Origin: Guillardia theta CCMP2712
Lineage: Eukaryota; Cryptophyceae; Pyrenomonadales; Geminigeraceae
Direction: 5' to 3'
Length of the DNA: 64,000 nt
NCBI RefSeq assembly: GCF_000315625.1
Contig: NW_005434536.1
Coordinates: 66,366 to 130,365 of the forward strand
Under the pieces are notes generated by a model. The model was not told where the DNA came from and ran no database searches. It saw only the letters and a program-made list of their open reading frames with translations. Below are positions 43,520-52,152 of this stretch, one piece after another; position 1 is the first letter of the stretch, and each line of letters opens with the position of its first letter. The position numbers and the translations under genes are program-made.

Positions 43520-43777
43520 ATGTTCCAGACTTATCTCAAGGCACACGAGCATGCAGAGGCCATCAGGCAGCAGCTTGACACGCTCCAGGACGAACGGATC
43601 GAGCTGCGTTCCGCCATCCAATCTCACAAGAAGGCCCTGAAAAAGGCCAAGAAGGAAGAAACCAAGGCGGCACGCAGGGCGAAGATCGCCGACCTCGACA
43701 AGGAGTACAAGAAGGTCGGCAAGAAGGAGATCGACATGAGGAGGGACTACTTGGATGCGCTGAAGAAGCTGCGCTAG
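43520..43777 (+). CDS. Basic coiled-coil protein (85 aa)
   Basis: The start at 43520 (MFQTYLKAHEH) is set by the promoter: the in-frame ATG at 43475 overlaps the TATTTAAA box. The 85-residue product is a single long charged helix with heptads and a Lys/Ala-rich centre (ALKKAKKEETKAARR). It could oligomerise or bind nucleic acid. It ends just before the convergent 43859-44917 gene. No family is recognised. Confidence 0.65.
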   Translation: MFQTYLKAHEHAEAIRQQLDTLQDERIELRSAIQSHKKALKKAKKEETKAARRAKIADLDKEYKKVGKKEIDMRRDYLDALKKLR

Positions 43778-43858
43778 ACAAAGCAACCCTCCATAGCTAG
43801 CACGCACGCGTAGTAAGCTTCATTAAACGTAAGAAGAATAACTTCCCTACAATTCCAT

Positions 43859-44917
43859 TCACACCGGCAAGCAGGTGAGCGAAGACACCACCACCACATC
43901 CATCCCCGACCCATTGAACACGGCGGCCTTGAGCTGGTCCTCGTTGCAGATCCCAAAGGTGGAGGAGACGTTGCCGAGCTCGCGGTTGAGGAGGGTCAGG
44001 ATGCCCTCGGCGGGTCCCTGCCCGAACCCCTGCCCGGACAGCCTGCACTGCGTCTTCAGCCCAACCAAACCCGCGATGCCCTGCTGGACGGGGCAGCCGG
44101 GCGCGCCCTCCACGATGTCGCCGGGCACGCCGTAGCAGGCGATGGGCTGCGGGAGGCCGAGCACCAGGTGGCACTGCACCGGCGTCTCCTCCCTGACCGC
44201 CTGCTGCAGCCTGGGGTTGGCGGCGTGGGAGAGCACCGCGGAGGGGGCGTCCGGCGCGAGCATGGTGGTGGTGAGCGTGACGGAGCTGATGGGCATCTCC
44301 GGGTGCTTCCGCATGCTGACGTTCACCGTCTCCGCCAGCACGGTGCCGTCGAGCGAGACCGTCGACCTCCGCACCCTCAGCGACCCCTGCTCGCAGCCCT
44401 CCGGGATGCTCCACACGCCCTTGTGCACCTGCACGGAGGCGAAGCGGGTGCTGGTCCCCACGGTCGCCGCCTTGTCGCAGCAGAAGGAGAGCACCACGCT
44501 GGCCTCGGGGCTCTGGGCCTGGATGGCCCTGGAGGCGTACCGCCAAGCCTTGCCCAGCTCCCCGTAGGACCCCATCACGTCCGCGGCGTCCTGCTCGAGC
44601 AGCGAGCCCGAGACGAAAGAATTGGTCTTGAGGACAGAGGACGCCCTGCCCGCCACCTGCAAGGAGGGCCTCCTCTCCCCGCACGCCTTGATCGTCACCC
44701 CGTACAGCGCGAACGGGGACTCCGGCTCCAGGACCTGCACCGCGGGAGTGCACGACGCTGCTACCCCCTCCCGGTTCAGCTTGCTCGCCGTGTTGGAGGG
44801 CAGCCCCCCGCGAGAGAACAGCCCTGCCATGTCCCGATGCTTGCCCCACGCCGACTCGAAAGCGCCCCACCTCGTCCGGAGATCCACCGAGGATGCAACC
44901 TGCGCGGAGCCTGACAT
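43859..44917 (-). CDS. Beta-rich protein, structural candidate (352 aa)
   Basis: The start at 44917 (MSGSAQVASSVD) lies 29 nt after TATATAAA. The 352-residue protein is rich in Val, Ser, Gly and Cys and looks mostly beta, with regular strand-turn alternation and few charged helices. GC is high, as in the capsid gene. It is a third candidate (after 20157 and 26775) for a capsid triplex or other shell protein. No motif decides this. It is divergent from the ESCRT-III gene, with 84 bp between the start codons. Confidence 0.65.
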   Translation of the reverse strand: MSGSAQVASSVDLRTRWGAFESAWGKHRDMAGLFSRGGLPSNTASKLNREGVAASCTPAVQVLEPESPFALYGVTIKACGERRPSLQVAGRASSVLKTNSFVSGSLLEQDAADVMGSYGELGKAWRYASRAIQAQSPEASVVLSFCCDKAATVGTSTRFASVQVHKGVWSIPEGCEQGSLRVRRSTVSLDGTVLAETVNVSMRKHPEMPISSVTLTTTMLAPDAPSAVLSHAANPRLQQAVREETPVQCHLVLGLPQPIACYGVPGDIVEGAPGCPVQQGIAGLVGLKTQCRLSGQGFGQGPAEGILTLLNRELGNVSSTFGICNEDQLKAAVFNGSGMDVVVVSSLTCLPV

Positions 44918-44945
44918 ATACGTTTGATCAGGCGCCCGGGCTGAA

Positions 44946-44953
44946 TTTATATA
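44946..44953 (-). promoter_or_regulatory. TATATAAA box, divergent interval
   Basis: TATATAAA on the minus strand, 29 nt before the ATG at 44917. The overlapping TATATAGG on the plus strand lies about 50 nt before the ESCRT-III start and may serve both. Confidence 0.55.
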
Positions 44954-45001
44954 GGCTCGGGCCGGTCGCTCCCTCGCAATACACAACCCCCTTTTTAAGG
45001 G

Positions 45002-45718
45002 ATGCCAGGCTGCATCGGCGTCTTCGCCTCCGGGTGGATACGCGTCCTACGCCTGACGGGGCTGTACAGGGACGAGGAGGCCGTCACCGCGCAGGCCATC
45101 AACGGCCTGGTCGTCAGCATCGACCACCTGCGGGGCCAGGAGGACGCGCTCGGCAGCGAGCTGTCCGCCCTCACGCAGCAGATCAAGGGCAAGCGCTCGG
45201 CCGGCATGAAGGCCCTGAAGCCCCTCCTCCTCAAGTGCAAGCAGAAGCGCGTCCGCCTCACCCAGATAGTTCGCAAGCGCGAGTCGTTCGAGCACCACCT
45301 CGACGTTCTGAACAACACGGAGATCGACCAGACACTCATCACCACCGTGAAACAGACGGCCACCGCCATGAAGAGTCTCGGGATACACAAGCAGATCGAC
45401 GACGTCGACACCCTCATGTCCGACCTCGAAGACTCCCACCTCGACGCCAAGGAGATGTCCGACCTCATGTCGTCCCGCCTTGGAAGGGAGGAGGACCTCG
45501 ACGACGCAGAACTCGAAGAGGAGCTCAAGGCCCTCCTCGAGATCGACGAGGATGACACCGCCTCCTACCTCCTCCCCTCCGCGCTGCAGGCGCCACCCCG
45601 GAAACAGACCATGGCCGAAGTCCCCCAGGTCACTTCGAGCATGGTGTACGCAGATAATCCCAAGGAGGATTTGGAAGATGAAAGGAGAGTAGAAGTGCCT
45701 TTGGTACCCATAGCTTAA
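45002..45718 (+). CDS. ESCRT-III (Snf7/CHMP) family protein
   Basis: A 238-residue protein of normal length for the family. After a short hydrophobic N-terminus, residues 25-110 form the long basic alpha1-alpha2 hairpin (KGKRSAGMKAL, KCKQKRVRL). Residues 111-175 carry the most recognisable part: an ALxxxx-type helix with TATAMKSLG, then IDDVDTLMSDLED and an acidic LDDAELEEELKALLE helix, as in Snf7/CHMP4/CHMP5-like proteins. ESCRT-III polymers constrict membrane necks in budding, scission and nuclear-envelope repair. A viral copy could drive envelopment, egress or membrane sealing. The tail lacks a clear MIM motif. It was probably acquired from a eukaryotic host. Confidence 0.85.
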   Translation: MPGCIGVFASGWIRVLRLTGLYRDEEAVTAQAINGLVVSIDHLRGQEDALGSELSALTQQIKGKRSAGMKALKPLLLKCKQKRVRLTQIVRKRESFEHHLDVLNNTEIDQTLITTVKQTATAMKSLGIHKQIDDVDTLMSDLEDSHLDAKEMSDLMSSRLGREEDLDDAELEEELKALLEIDEDDTASYLLPSALQAPPRKQTMAEVPQVTSSMVYADNPKEDLEDERRVEVPLVPIA

Positions 45719-45758
45719 GCATGAGCATATTTATTTATATACAGACCTTGCCTGCTAA

Positions 45759-46259
45759 TCAGGGAGTGCAAAGGTAGTGTAGAGCATCGCTACAGCTCGA
45801 AAACCTTAGGTCGACGGGGAATTCATCGACGTAGCCCTCCGACTCGTGCTGGAGCCGCTGGATGTGACCCTCCGCCTTTTCCCCGTAGAGCTTCCTGAGC
45901 CTACTGAGCTGCTCCTCCTTCCCGACGTCCAACCTTACCAGCAAGAACTTCCGGTCCCGGAGCATCAGGAATTCATCCCAGAACCTCACATCGTCGATCA
46001 CCACCCTCTGATCGGGATGAGAGTCAAGCTTCCGCTCCATCAGCTTGATCCACACTTGATTGTCGATCTCCCGCATCTTCTGCCCAAAATCCTGTATCAG
46101 CGCACGGTCCTTGCCCGTCATGCCAAAGATCTCCCCTGCGTAGCGCTTGATGGGTTCGGCGAAGCTCAGCCTCTTGAAACCATGGTCCCACTCGAGGTTG
46201 GACGCCAGGGTCGTCTTTCCCGCGCACATCCTCCCGCAGATGGCGATTCTTTCATGCAT
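45759..46259 (-). CDS. Deoxynucleoside monophosphate kinase-like protein
   Basis: A 166-residue P-loop kinase. The start at 46259 (MHERIAICGRM) places Walker A GRMCAGKT at residues 9-16. SFAEPIKRYAGEIFGM follows, typical of dNMP kinases of the T4 gene 1 type, and VVIDDVRFWDEF is the acidic strand-turn segment. A LID-like Arg helix (QLSRLRKLYGEK) comes later. The enzyme phosphorylates dNMPs for DNA synthesis; relatives such as dephospho-CoA kinase share the fold but lack the FAEPIK segment. It ends convergently with the ESCRT-III gene, 40 bp apart. Confidence 0.8.
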   Translation of the reverse strand: MHERIAICGRMCAGKTTLASNLEWDHGFKRLSFAEPIKRYAGEIFGMTGKDRALIQDFGQKMREIDNQVWIKLMERKLDSHPDQRVVIDDVRFWDEFLMLRDRKFLLVRLDVGKEEQLSRLRKLYGEKAEGHIQRLQHESEGYVDEFPVDLRFSSCSDALHYLCTP

Positions 46260-46324
46260 GGGATAAGGTCCAGGAGAACGAAGTTTTGTGACCGAGGAGG
46301 TAAGGCTCTTGTTTTTTTTTTTCA

Positions 46325-46831
46325 TTAAACATTATCCATCTCCTGCGCCACCCTCTCCTGCACCCTCTGGGCGACGAACTCGTCGAGCATGAATTCGACG
46401 GGCTGCGGCAGGGCGAAGCTCGTTCGGTGAGGCTCGGAGATCACCATCTGCATGACGGAGCAGAGCTCCTGCCGCACCTTCAGCAGCGCATCCTCCCTGC
46501 TCAGCTCCTCCCTCTTCAGCATGGCGTCGATGTCATGGAATATCCTCGCAAGCTGCTCCACCAGAAGCGTGGACATCCTCCCTACCGACTCGTACACGCT
46601 TGTGATCCTCTCGTTATGCTCGTCCCGCTCGACACTCAGCGCCAAAAATATCACCATTGACAGAAGCCACTGCAGGTAGCTCACCGCTGCCATAGTCTCG
46701 TTGCCCTCACCGGTGAGCAGAGCAGTGATGAATAGACCAGTGATCACTGTTATCGTGGCGGCCTCCAGTAAGTTCATGCCTTCGCCGCGCTTGCTCCCAG
46801 CGAGCATGGGCGAGCGAGGTGCCTTCGACAT
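46325..46831 (-). CDS. Membrane-anchored helical protein (168 aa)
   Basis: A 168-residue protein. Residues 22-40 and 47-66 are hydrophobic with a short loop. The remaining 100 residues are amphipathic helices with heptad-like Leu/Glu spacing. This suggests a two-span membrane anchor with a cytosolic coiled coil. The promoter is not visible because an assembly gap begins 17 bp upstream of the ATG. No family is recognised. Confidence 0.65.
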   Translation of the reverse strand: MSKAPRSPMLAGSKRGEGMNLLEAATITVITGLFITALLTGEGNETMAAVSYLQWLLSMVIFLALSVERDEHNERITSVYESVGRMSTLLVEQLARIFHDIDAMLKREELSREDALLKVRQELCSVMQMVISEPHRTSFALPQPVEFMLDEFVAQRVQERVAQEMDNV

Positions 46832-46847
46832 ATTTTTGGATGCTTAG

Positions 46848-46985
46848 NNNNNNNNNNNNNNNNNNNNNNNNNNNNNNNNNNNNNNNNNNNNNNNNNNNNN
46901 NNNNNNNNNNNNNNNNNNNNNNNNNNNNNNNNNNNNNNNNNNNNNNNNNNNNNNNNNNNNNNNNNNNNNNNNNNNNNNNNNNNNN
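46848..46985. other. Assembly gap (138 N)
   Basis: 138 undetermined bases. The sequence on the right begins inside the hairpin element, so the gap probably hides the left arm of that element, which is hard to assemble. Confidence 0.95.
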
Positions 46986-47400
46986 CGTTAAACCGTTAAT
47001 ATTAACGGTTCTATATATGTATATACATATATAATATACATATATAATATACATACTATATATGTTACTTAATATGTATAGTACTAATTAGTACTGTGTT
47101 AAACCCTGTTACACTATATACGTTAGTACTATATAGTACTAATACATAGAGCGTAACAGAGAATCACAGAGTACTAATTAGTACTATATACATTAAGTAA
47201 TATATATAGTATATATATTATATATGTATATTATATATATATAATGTATATATATACAACCGTTGAAATTAACGGTTTAACGGTTTAACGGTTTCCAGAT
47301 TCTGGCCATAGGGGGGGGGCCTTTCCTGGGAGGCCTGGCTGTATAAGTATTATATAATTACTCAATTCAGTACCGGAAAGCACCCCACCCCCACATCTCC
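46986..47400. repeat. AT-rich hairpin element, copy 2
   Basis: Right part of the same element as 2091-2510. The sequence begins CGTTAAACCGTTAA next to the gap, then about 220 bp of nearly pure A/T palindromes (ATATGTATATACATAT types and TACTAATTAGTACT). The right arm at about 47,257-47,330 has TTTAACGG units, CCAGATTCTGGCC, the G run and CCTTTCCTGGGAGG. The conserved flank GTATAAGTATTATATAATTACTCAATTCAGTAC follows, shared with the third copy. Confidence 0.85.
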
Positions 47401-47503
47401 CATTCACAGGGAGTAGGGGTGGTAAACCACCCCTGTTTTTTTTTGTTTTTCTTGCTTCCCGCGCTCAAGCCCGTCGACTCCCGCGCCGCCGCTCCCTGCC
47501 GCT

Positions 47504-48259
47504 ATGGAGGGGAAGGAGCAGCCTATGCGGGTTGTGAGCTCGCTGACGGGGGAGAGCTTCCGTTCCCATGAGGTGTGTGTGATGTGCGGGGTTCTCCTCG
47601 GCACGGGGGACGGTCGTCGGAGCAAGACGGCGCGGACCTTCCAGTGCATGTTAGAGAACCGCTGGCGGGAGACTCCGTTTGTGTGGGCTTCGGTGAGAGA
47701 GGTGGCGGGGGCGAGGAAGGATCCCAACTACCGCCTGACGGCCTGCACGGCCTGCATCAACTGGATCCGGAGGTCGGTGCCGAGCAACGAGCACGCGGAG
47801 CAGAGCGTGGGGAAGCGGAAGGTGTATCTCCTGATCGACCGGCTGATCTGCTTCTCCCTTGCTCCCGGGGAGGTTGCGTGCCCTGACATGCGGAACATGA
47901 GGAGGCTGCTTTCCTGTCTCCTTGAGGAGAAGGTGGTAGGGAAGGAGCGGGTGGTGAACTACTACCGCGCCGCCGTGCTGCCCGAGCACCTGCGCCAGGC
48001 GCTGGAGGAGTGCGGCGGTGAGGTGAACTTGTTCATCCGGAGGGTGGTGCTGCGCTGGTTCAGGGATGTGAACAACAGCTCCCCGGTCTTCCGCCATCCC
48101 AACACCGCCTACATCGTGCGGAAGGCGCTGGGGTGGACGAAATGGGACACCTGCGTGCGGGTGTGTATTAAACGGGATGGCAATGAATGGGATGGCGAGG
48201 AGGACGAAGATGCAACACTCGGGTGTGATGAGCTCGGGAGCCCCGGTGACGGCGCCTGA
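47504..48259 (+). CDS. Cys-rich protein, possible zinc fold (251 aa)
   Basis: A 251-residue protein starting MEGKEQPMRVVS. CVMCG near residue 26 and CTACINW near residue 85 form two CxxC pairs that could share one zinc ion. The segment between them is Arg-rich, and residues 120-200 are helical. The last 30 residues are acidic and overlap the start region of the next gene. It lies directly right of the second hairpin element. No family is recognised; zinc-dependent nucleic-acid binding is a reasonable guess. Confidence 0.65.
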   Translation: MEGKEQPMRVVSSLTGESFRSHEVCVMCGVLLGTGDGRRSKTARTFQCMLENRWRETPFVWASVREVAGARKDPNYRLTACTACINWIRRSVPSNEHAEQSVGKRKVYLLIDRLICFSLAPGEVACPDMRNMRRLLSCLLEEKVVGKERVVNYYRAAVLPEHLRQALEECGGEVNLFIRRVVLRWFRDVNNSSPVFRHPNTAYIVRKALGWTKWDTCVRVCIKRDGNEWDGEEDEDATLGCDELGSPGDGA

Positions 48260-48596
48260 CACTACCCTGGAGGTGTGCTGCGTGGGCATCACCGATCCGC
48301 AGTATATGCCCGAAGCGCTGCACGAGGTAGAGCGGAGGGTAAGGGCGGAGGCTTTGGCGGAGGCGGAGGAAGTGCCTTGCGCCGCGCTGGAGGCCGGGAG
48401 CTGGAAGGAGTTTCGCGGGAGCGCGCTGGCCTGGGCCCGTGGGTACCGTTCCTCTCCTCCCTCGGGCTGTGTCCTTCCGCATAACCTTGGTGTGGTCTCC
48501 TTCGTGAGTGGCATGCTATCGTACCGCGTGCCGCAGGTGGAGGCAAGGGAGCCCGAGACGGGGAGGAAGAGGAAGGATTACGAGGAGGAGTGCTAG
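48210..48596 (+). CDS. Unknown small protein overlapping upstream gene (128 aa)
   Basis: The start at 48210 (MQHSGVMSSGA) is preferred because a TATTAAAC element lies near 48,163; an ATG at 48177 would be too close to it. The first 50 bases overlap the end of the upstream gene in another frame. The protein has a Glu/Ala-rich helix (residues 35-60), a Cys-containing middle and a basic end (GRKRKDYEEEC). No family is recognised. AATAAA lies about 10 nt past the stop. Confidence 0.55.
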   Translation: MQHSGVMSSGAPVTAPDTTLEVCCVGITDPQYMPEALHEVERRVRAEALAEAEEVPCAALEAGSWKEFRGSALAWARGYRSSPPSGCVLPHNLGVVSFVSGMLSYRVPQVEAREPETGRKRKDYEEEC

Positions 48597-48604
48597 TGTT
48601 TTCG

Positions 48605-48610
48605 AATAAA
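48605..48610 (+). terminator. AATAAA polyadenylation signal
   Basis: AATAAA 9 nt past the stop of the 48210-48596 gene. Confidence 0.5.
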
Positions 48611-48657
48611 GTAAGGATGTTTCGTCTCCATCACCCCCACCACCCCTTCTATGCATG

Positions 48658-48665
48658 TATATAAA
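48658..48665 (+). promoter_or_regulatory. TATATAAA box
   Basis: TATATAAA 24 nt before the ATG at 48690. Confidence 0.6.
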
Positions 48666-48689
48666 TCGCTTGCTTGCCTAGCACCCAAG

Positions 48690-51035
48690 ATGTCGGCCAG
48701 GATCCGCGTGCGTGCTAAGTTGTCGGGTGCGGCAGGGAGTGACGTGAAGGACGATATCTTGAATGTGAAGGGGGCGAAGATGCCCTTCGTCGGGGCGGTT
48801 CGCATCGTGTGCGAGAGGAAGGGCGTGGAGCACGACATCATTGAGCACGCAATGGCGTGGGTGGGCTGCCGGAACTCGTACTCGGCGGTGCCGCTGGGGG
48901 AGGGGCTGTTTGTGGTGTCGGGTGATCTGGCGGAGGCGGAGGTCAGGGATCTGCAGCTGATGGCGGTGGCGCCCGGCCCTTCCCCGGAGCAGCTGGCGAT
49001 GATGGGCGCCCCGCCGAACTCCAAGGACATCCACGTAGGGACGGGGAGGGTGCCGCTGCGTGGCCTGCTGGAAGTGTCCTGCGGGGACGTTGGGAGCGTC
49101 GAAGAGGATAAGCCCAGGAGCGCGCTGATGAGCATCGGGTACGACCCTGTCCAGCCCGACGTGGAGCTGAAGGTGCAGGCGGTGCCGCTGCCAGAGGGGA
49201 TGCGGGGGAGGTTCCGGGAGATGAACCGGGCGGCGCTGCGGGCCTTCGGTGCGATGGAGGAGACGCTCATTCCCATGGGCCAGGACCGCATCCACCGCTA
49301 CAACATGCGGCAGAACCTGATCTCGCAGCGCTTCTACGCGGAGCTGCTGCAGCGCGGGATCAAGCGGCACCCGGAGGGGGTGATGACTGGGTCGTTTGTG
49401 AGCAGCATCGGAAACACGCTGGTGGATCTCCTGACGAACATGGATGTGATCATGCAGGAGAAGATCCGGCTCTCGAGGACGACGGCGCTCGACGCCTTCG
49501 GCATCACCTCGTCCCTGTTCCGGATGACGGGGTTGTCGTTCCACGACCGCATCGACGCGAGGTCGGCGGGCGACTGCCTGGCCAACGTCGGCGGGCTGTT
49601 CGCCTCGGACTTCACCTACGCCAGCGACGTCAAACCCATGTTGGCGGAGAAGACGCCGCGGGACCTGAAGCCGATCATCGAGAGGGAGGAGGGTGATGGT
49701 TACGTCATCGAGGTGTACGAAGATAGCGAAGAGCAGGAGAAGGTGCCCTCCTACGCAATGAGCGAGGACATCATGGTGCCGTTCTCGGACATCTACCTGA
49801 GGTCTGCGCGGGCGGGGGATGCCCTTGGAGCTTCCATCGGTGCCAGGATCAAGAATCGCACCCCCGGGGAGTCGCTCTTCAACCACCTGGACAAGAAGCG
49901 CCGGGGCTACATCGAGGGCCTGCGCCACGGGGACTGCGAGGACCTGGCTCACATGGCGATCCTGCAGTTCAGCTACATGCGCCGCTTCTGCGTGAGGCTG
50001 AGTAGCAAGTGCGGGGTGATCTACGACGAGTACCCAGACCTCGAACGCATGGAGCCGGAGAAATTCGCGGGCGTGGTGCTCGAGTCACTCCGCGGGCAGC
50101 CCGAGCTGAAGGACTGGACGGATGACGAGCTCCGGGGCGTTCTGCGGCAGTGCGGGGAGTTTGGGGAGCACATCCATGACACCTCCATGCGGGCGGTGCT
50201 GATGACGGCCAAGGCGGCGAAGATGTCGGCGTCGGGCAAGCCGATGAACATGCACCCCGCGGGTCACTGCGCGGCAATGATCGTCCGCGGGAGTTCGAGT
50301 GTCAAGAGTGCTCCGAGCAGCGCCGTCGTCTCCTCCTCTGCCGAGAACGACCAGAGCAGCTACGACCGCATCCTGACGGAGCTGACGACGGCGGTGAGGA
50401 TCGAAAGCTTCGCGGGACGGGGGGAGGTGGTCGGGAAGCCGAGCGCCTACGTGTCGCAGAAGATCCAGGCGGCAGGAGGCCCGCCCACCCCGCTGACGGA
50501 GGCTGCCTTCTACAACCAGTGCACGATGCTCATGGCGCCGTCGCGGGAGATGAAGCCCTGGATGCACATCGGGAAGCTGGACGGCATCTTCTGGCACGTG
50601 GTGTCGACGATCGGGGACACGATCCTGGTGAAGAACTCCGTCGCGGGGGTGCCGATCTCCGAGGCGGTGAGCACCTCCGACCCCTCCCTGCGCGGCATCA
50701 AGATCGACTTCACGGAGGAGGAGAGGAAGGAGACGCTCCTGATGGCGCGCTACGCCCTGCCCCCGATCGAGAGCAGCACCGCCCTAATCGGGAAGAAGCT
50801 CGACCGCCCGCTGGGACGCTGCCTCTACGGCCCCGACACGATCCCCATCAGCTATGTCCTGGCTCCCAGCAAAACCGCGGAGGTCGCCGCCTGGGTGGGG
50901 CAGAACCAGGCGCAGCGCTACCAGGTGACGCTGGGCGGGAAGATCATCGCCGTCCACCAGATGAACAAGTGCGCGATGAAGGGGCTGCGCGAGAGCTTGA
51001 TGAAGAAGGATAGGGTTAATTTTGTGAGTATTTAG
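48690..51035 (+). CDS. Large cysteine-peptidase candidate (GDCED type, 781 aa)
   Basis: The start at 48690 (MSARIRVRAKLSG) lies 24 nt after TATATAAA. The N-terminal 180 residues look beta-rich, possibly C2-like. Near the middle, HGDCEDLAHMAI places Cys416 at the start of a helix, and about 110 residues later HPAGHCAAMIV places His526 on a strand. A GDCED...GHCAAxI pair is typical of transglutaminase/papain-fold cysteine peptidases, and I recall similar sequences in protist and virus proteins. The C-terminal 250 residues are unassigned. Herpesvirus-like viruses carry a papain-like deubiquitinase in a large tegument protein; a similar role is possible but not shown. Confidence 0.65.
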   Translation: MSARIRVRAKLSGAAGSDVKDDILNVKGAKMPFVGAVRIVCERKGVEHDIIEHAMAWVGCRNSYSAVPLGEGLFVVSGDLAEAEVRDLQLMAVAPGPSPEQLAMMGAPPNSKDIHVGTGRVPLRGLLEVSCGDVGSVEEDKPRSALMSIGYDPVQPDVELKVQAVPLPEGMRGRFREMNRAALRAFGAMEETLIPMGQDRIHRYNMRQNLISQRFYAELLQRGIKRHPEGVMTGSFVSSIGNTLVDLLTNMDVIMQEKIRLSRTTALDAFGITSSLFRMTGLSFHDRIDARSAGDCLANVGGLFASDFTYASDVKPMLAEKTPRDLKPIIEREEGDGYVIEVYEDSEEQEKVPSYAMSEDIMVPFSDIYLRSARAGDALGASIGARIKNRTPGESLFNHLDKKRRGYIEGLRHGDCEDLAHMAILQFSYMRRFCVRLSSKCGVIYDEYPDLERMEPEKFAGVVLESLRGQPELKDWTDDELRGVLRQCGEFGEHIHDTSMRAVLMTAKAAKMSASGKPMNMHPAGHCAAMIVRGSSSVKSAPSSAVVSSSAENDQSSYDRILTELTTAVRIESFAGRGEVVGKPSAYVSQKIQAAGGPPTPLTEAAFYNQCTMLMAPSREMKPWMHIGKLDGIFWHVVSTIGDTILVKNSVAGVPISEAVSTSDPSLRGIKIDFTEEERKETLLMARYALPPIESSTALIGKKLDRPLGRCLYGPDTIPISYVLAPSKTAEVAAWVGQNQAQRYQVTLGGKIIAVHQMNKCAMKGLRESLMKKDRVNFVSI

Positions 51036-51056
51036 TGTGTTTATGAAAATTCTTTT

Positions 51057-51413
51057 TTACTCCTCCCCCTCTCCTGACCTCTCCGGCGTTGACTGGACAT
51101 CTCCTGCCGCTTCCATCTCCTCCACTGCCAGGATGGGGGTAAGCGCATATGAAATTTCAGGGACGGGAGCTTGGATGGGAGTTTCAGAGATGGGAACTTG
51201 GATGGGAGCTTCAGGGACGGCCACGCGCTGGGAGAGAGTTGCGGTGCGCTGGAAGAGCGGTTGGGTGAGGGCCGGGAGGGAGGGGGCGGTGAGCACAGGG
51301 AGGGAGGGGGCGGACAGGTGAGAGGGGTGATTGTCGAGCGTCTGGAAGGAGTACGAGAGCGGGAGCGGGGTGAGTCCGACGAGGGCGGCAGCAAGCATGG
51401 TCACTGTCTTCAT
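51057..51413 (-). CDS. Secreted or envelope Pro-rich protein (118 aa)
   Basis: A 118-residue protein. The first 22 residues form a classical signal peptide (basic start, MLAAALVGL core, small residues before a likely cut near LSYS). The mature part is Pro/Ser/Leu-rich with repeats of the type APIQVPISE and TPIQAPVPE, and an acidic end. There is no membrane anchor. TATATAAA lies 29 nt before the ATG. A secreted glycan-bearing or surface-coat role is possible. No family is recognised. Confidence 0.65.
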   Translation of the reverse strand: MKTVTMLAAALVGLTPLPLSYSFQTLDNHPSHLSAPSLPVLTAPSLPALTQPLFQRTATLSQRVAVPEAPIQVPISETPIQAPVPEISYALTPILAVEEMEAAGDVQSTPERSGEGEE

Positions 51414-51441
51414 CTTCTAGAGAATTACACCGTGGGAGTGT

Positions 51442-51449
51442 TTTATATA
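51442..51449 (-). promoter_or_regulatory. TATATAAA box
   Basis: TATATAAA on the minus strand, 29 nt before the ATG at 51413. Confidence 0.6.
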
Positions 51450-51451
51450 CC

Positions 51452-52069
51452 CTAGGGTGTGGCTGTGAAGGCGCGCAGGATACCGTCACACACGGAGTTG
51501 AAGACGTCGACGACGATCCCGTAAAGCTCCGGGGTGAAGACGACGAGGACGAGGTCCTTGGGGTGCGTCCTGACGTGCCCTCCGAGGAAGGATAGCGCGA
51601 CCGGGAGGACCAGGATGAGCAGCTCCGTGGCCGTGCGCGCGATGCTCCCACCGACGATGACCCTCCTGCCGATGCCATCCAGCGTGGTCGCCATGGTGTA
51701 GAGCACGTGGATGTTGCAGAAGCAGCCGAGCAGCACCACCAGGCTGGGCTCCAGGGTGACCAGGCGGACGAGCAGCGCGGTGTACACCACCCACGCCTCC
51801 AGGAAGTGCATGACGTACTCCAGTGTCTTCCCGTCGGCCCCCGAGGTGTAGACCAGGCTGGGCAGGAAGCACGCCACCAGGTGGAAGAGCGTGACGGCCG
51901 GGAAGAGGAAGGCCTGCGCTACCGTGAGGCGGTAGCTCTGGGCGGGGCTCTTGTCGAAGTGGAAGCCCCCCACCTCGACCAGGGTGGGAATGTAGTAGAA
52001 GGCCAGGCAGTAGCACTTCAGCAGCGTCGGGCTGCTGTTGTGGAAGGAGGGACGGCTTGTGACGGGCAT
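51452..52069 (-). CDS. Polytopic membrane protein (205 aa)
   Basis: A 205-residue protein with about five hydrophobic segments (near residues 20-36, 52-72, 88-104, 108-128 and 142-158) and a helical C-terminal end. It resembles the product at 8-712 in size and topology, but not clearly in sequence. It lies 38 bp upstream of the signal-peptide gene, on the same strand. No family is recognised. Confidence 0.7.
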   Translation of the reverse strand: MPVTSRPSFHNSSPTLLKCYCLAFYYIPTLVEVGGFHFDKSPAQSYRLTVAQAFLFPAVTLFHLVACFLPSLVYTSGADGKTLEYVMHFLEAWVVYTALLVRLVTLEPSLVVLLGCFCNIHVLYTMATTLDGIGRRVIVGGSIARTATELLILVLPVALSFLGGHVRTHPKDLVLVVFTPELYGIVVDVFNSVCDGILRAFTATP

Positions 52070-52152
52070 CTCTGGGGAGAGAGGTGCGCGGGGAAGCGCC
52101 GCACGCGATTATAGGCCGCTGTTTTTTTTTGTTTTTTTTTACTGAAGGTACT

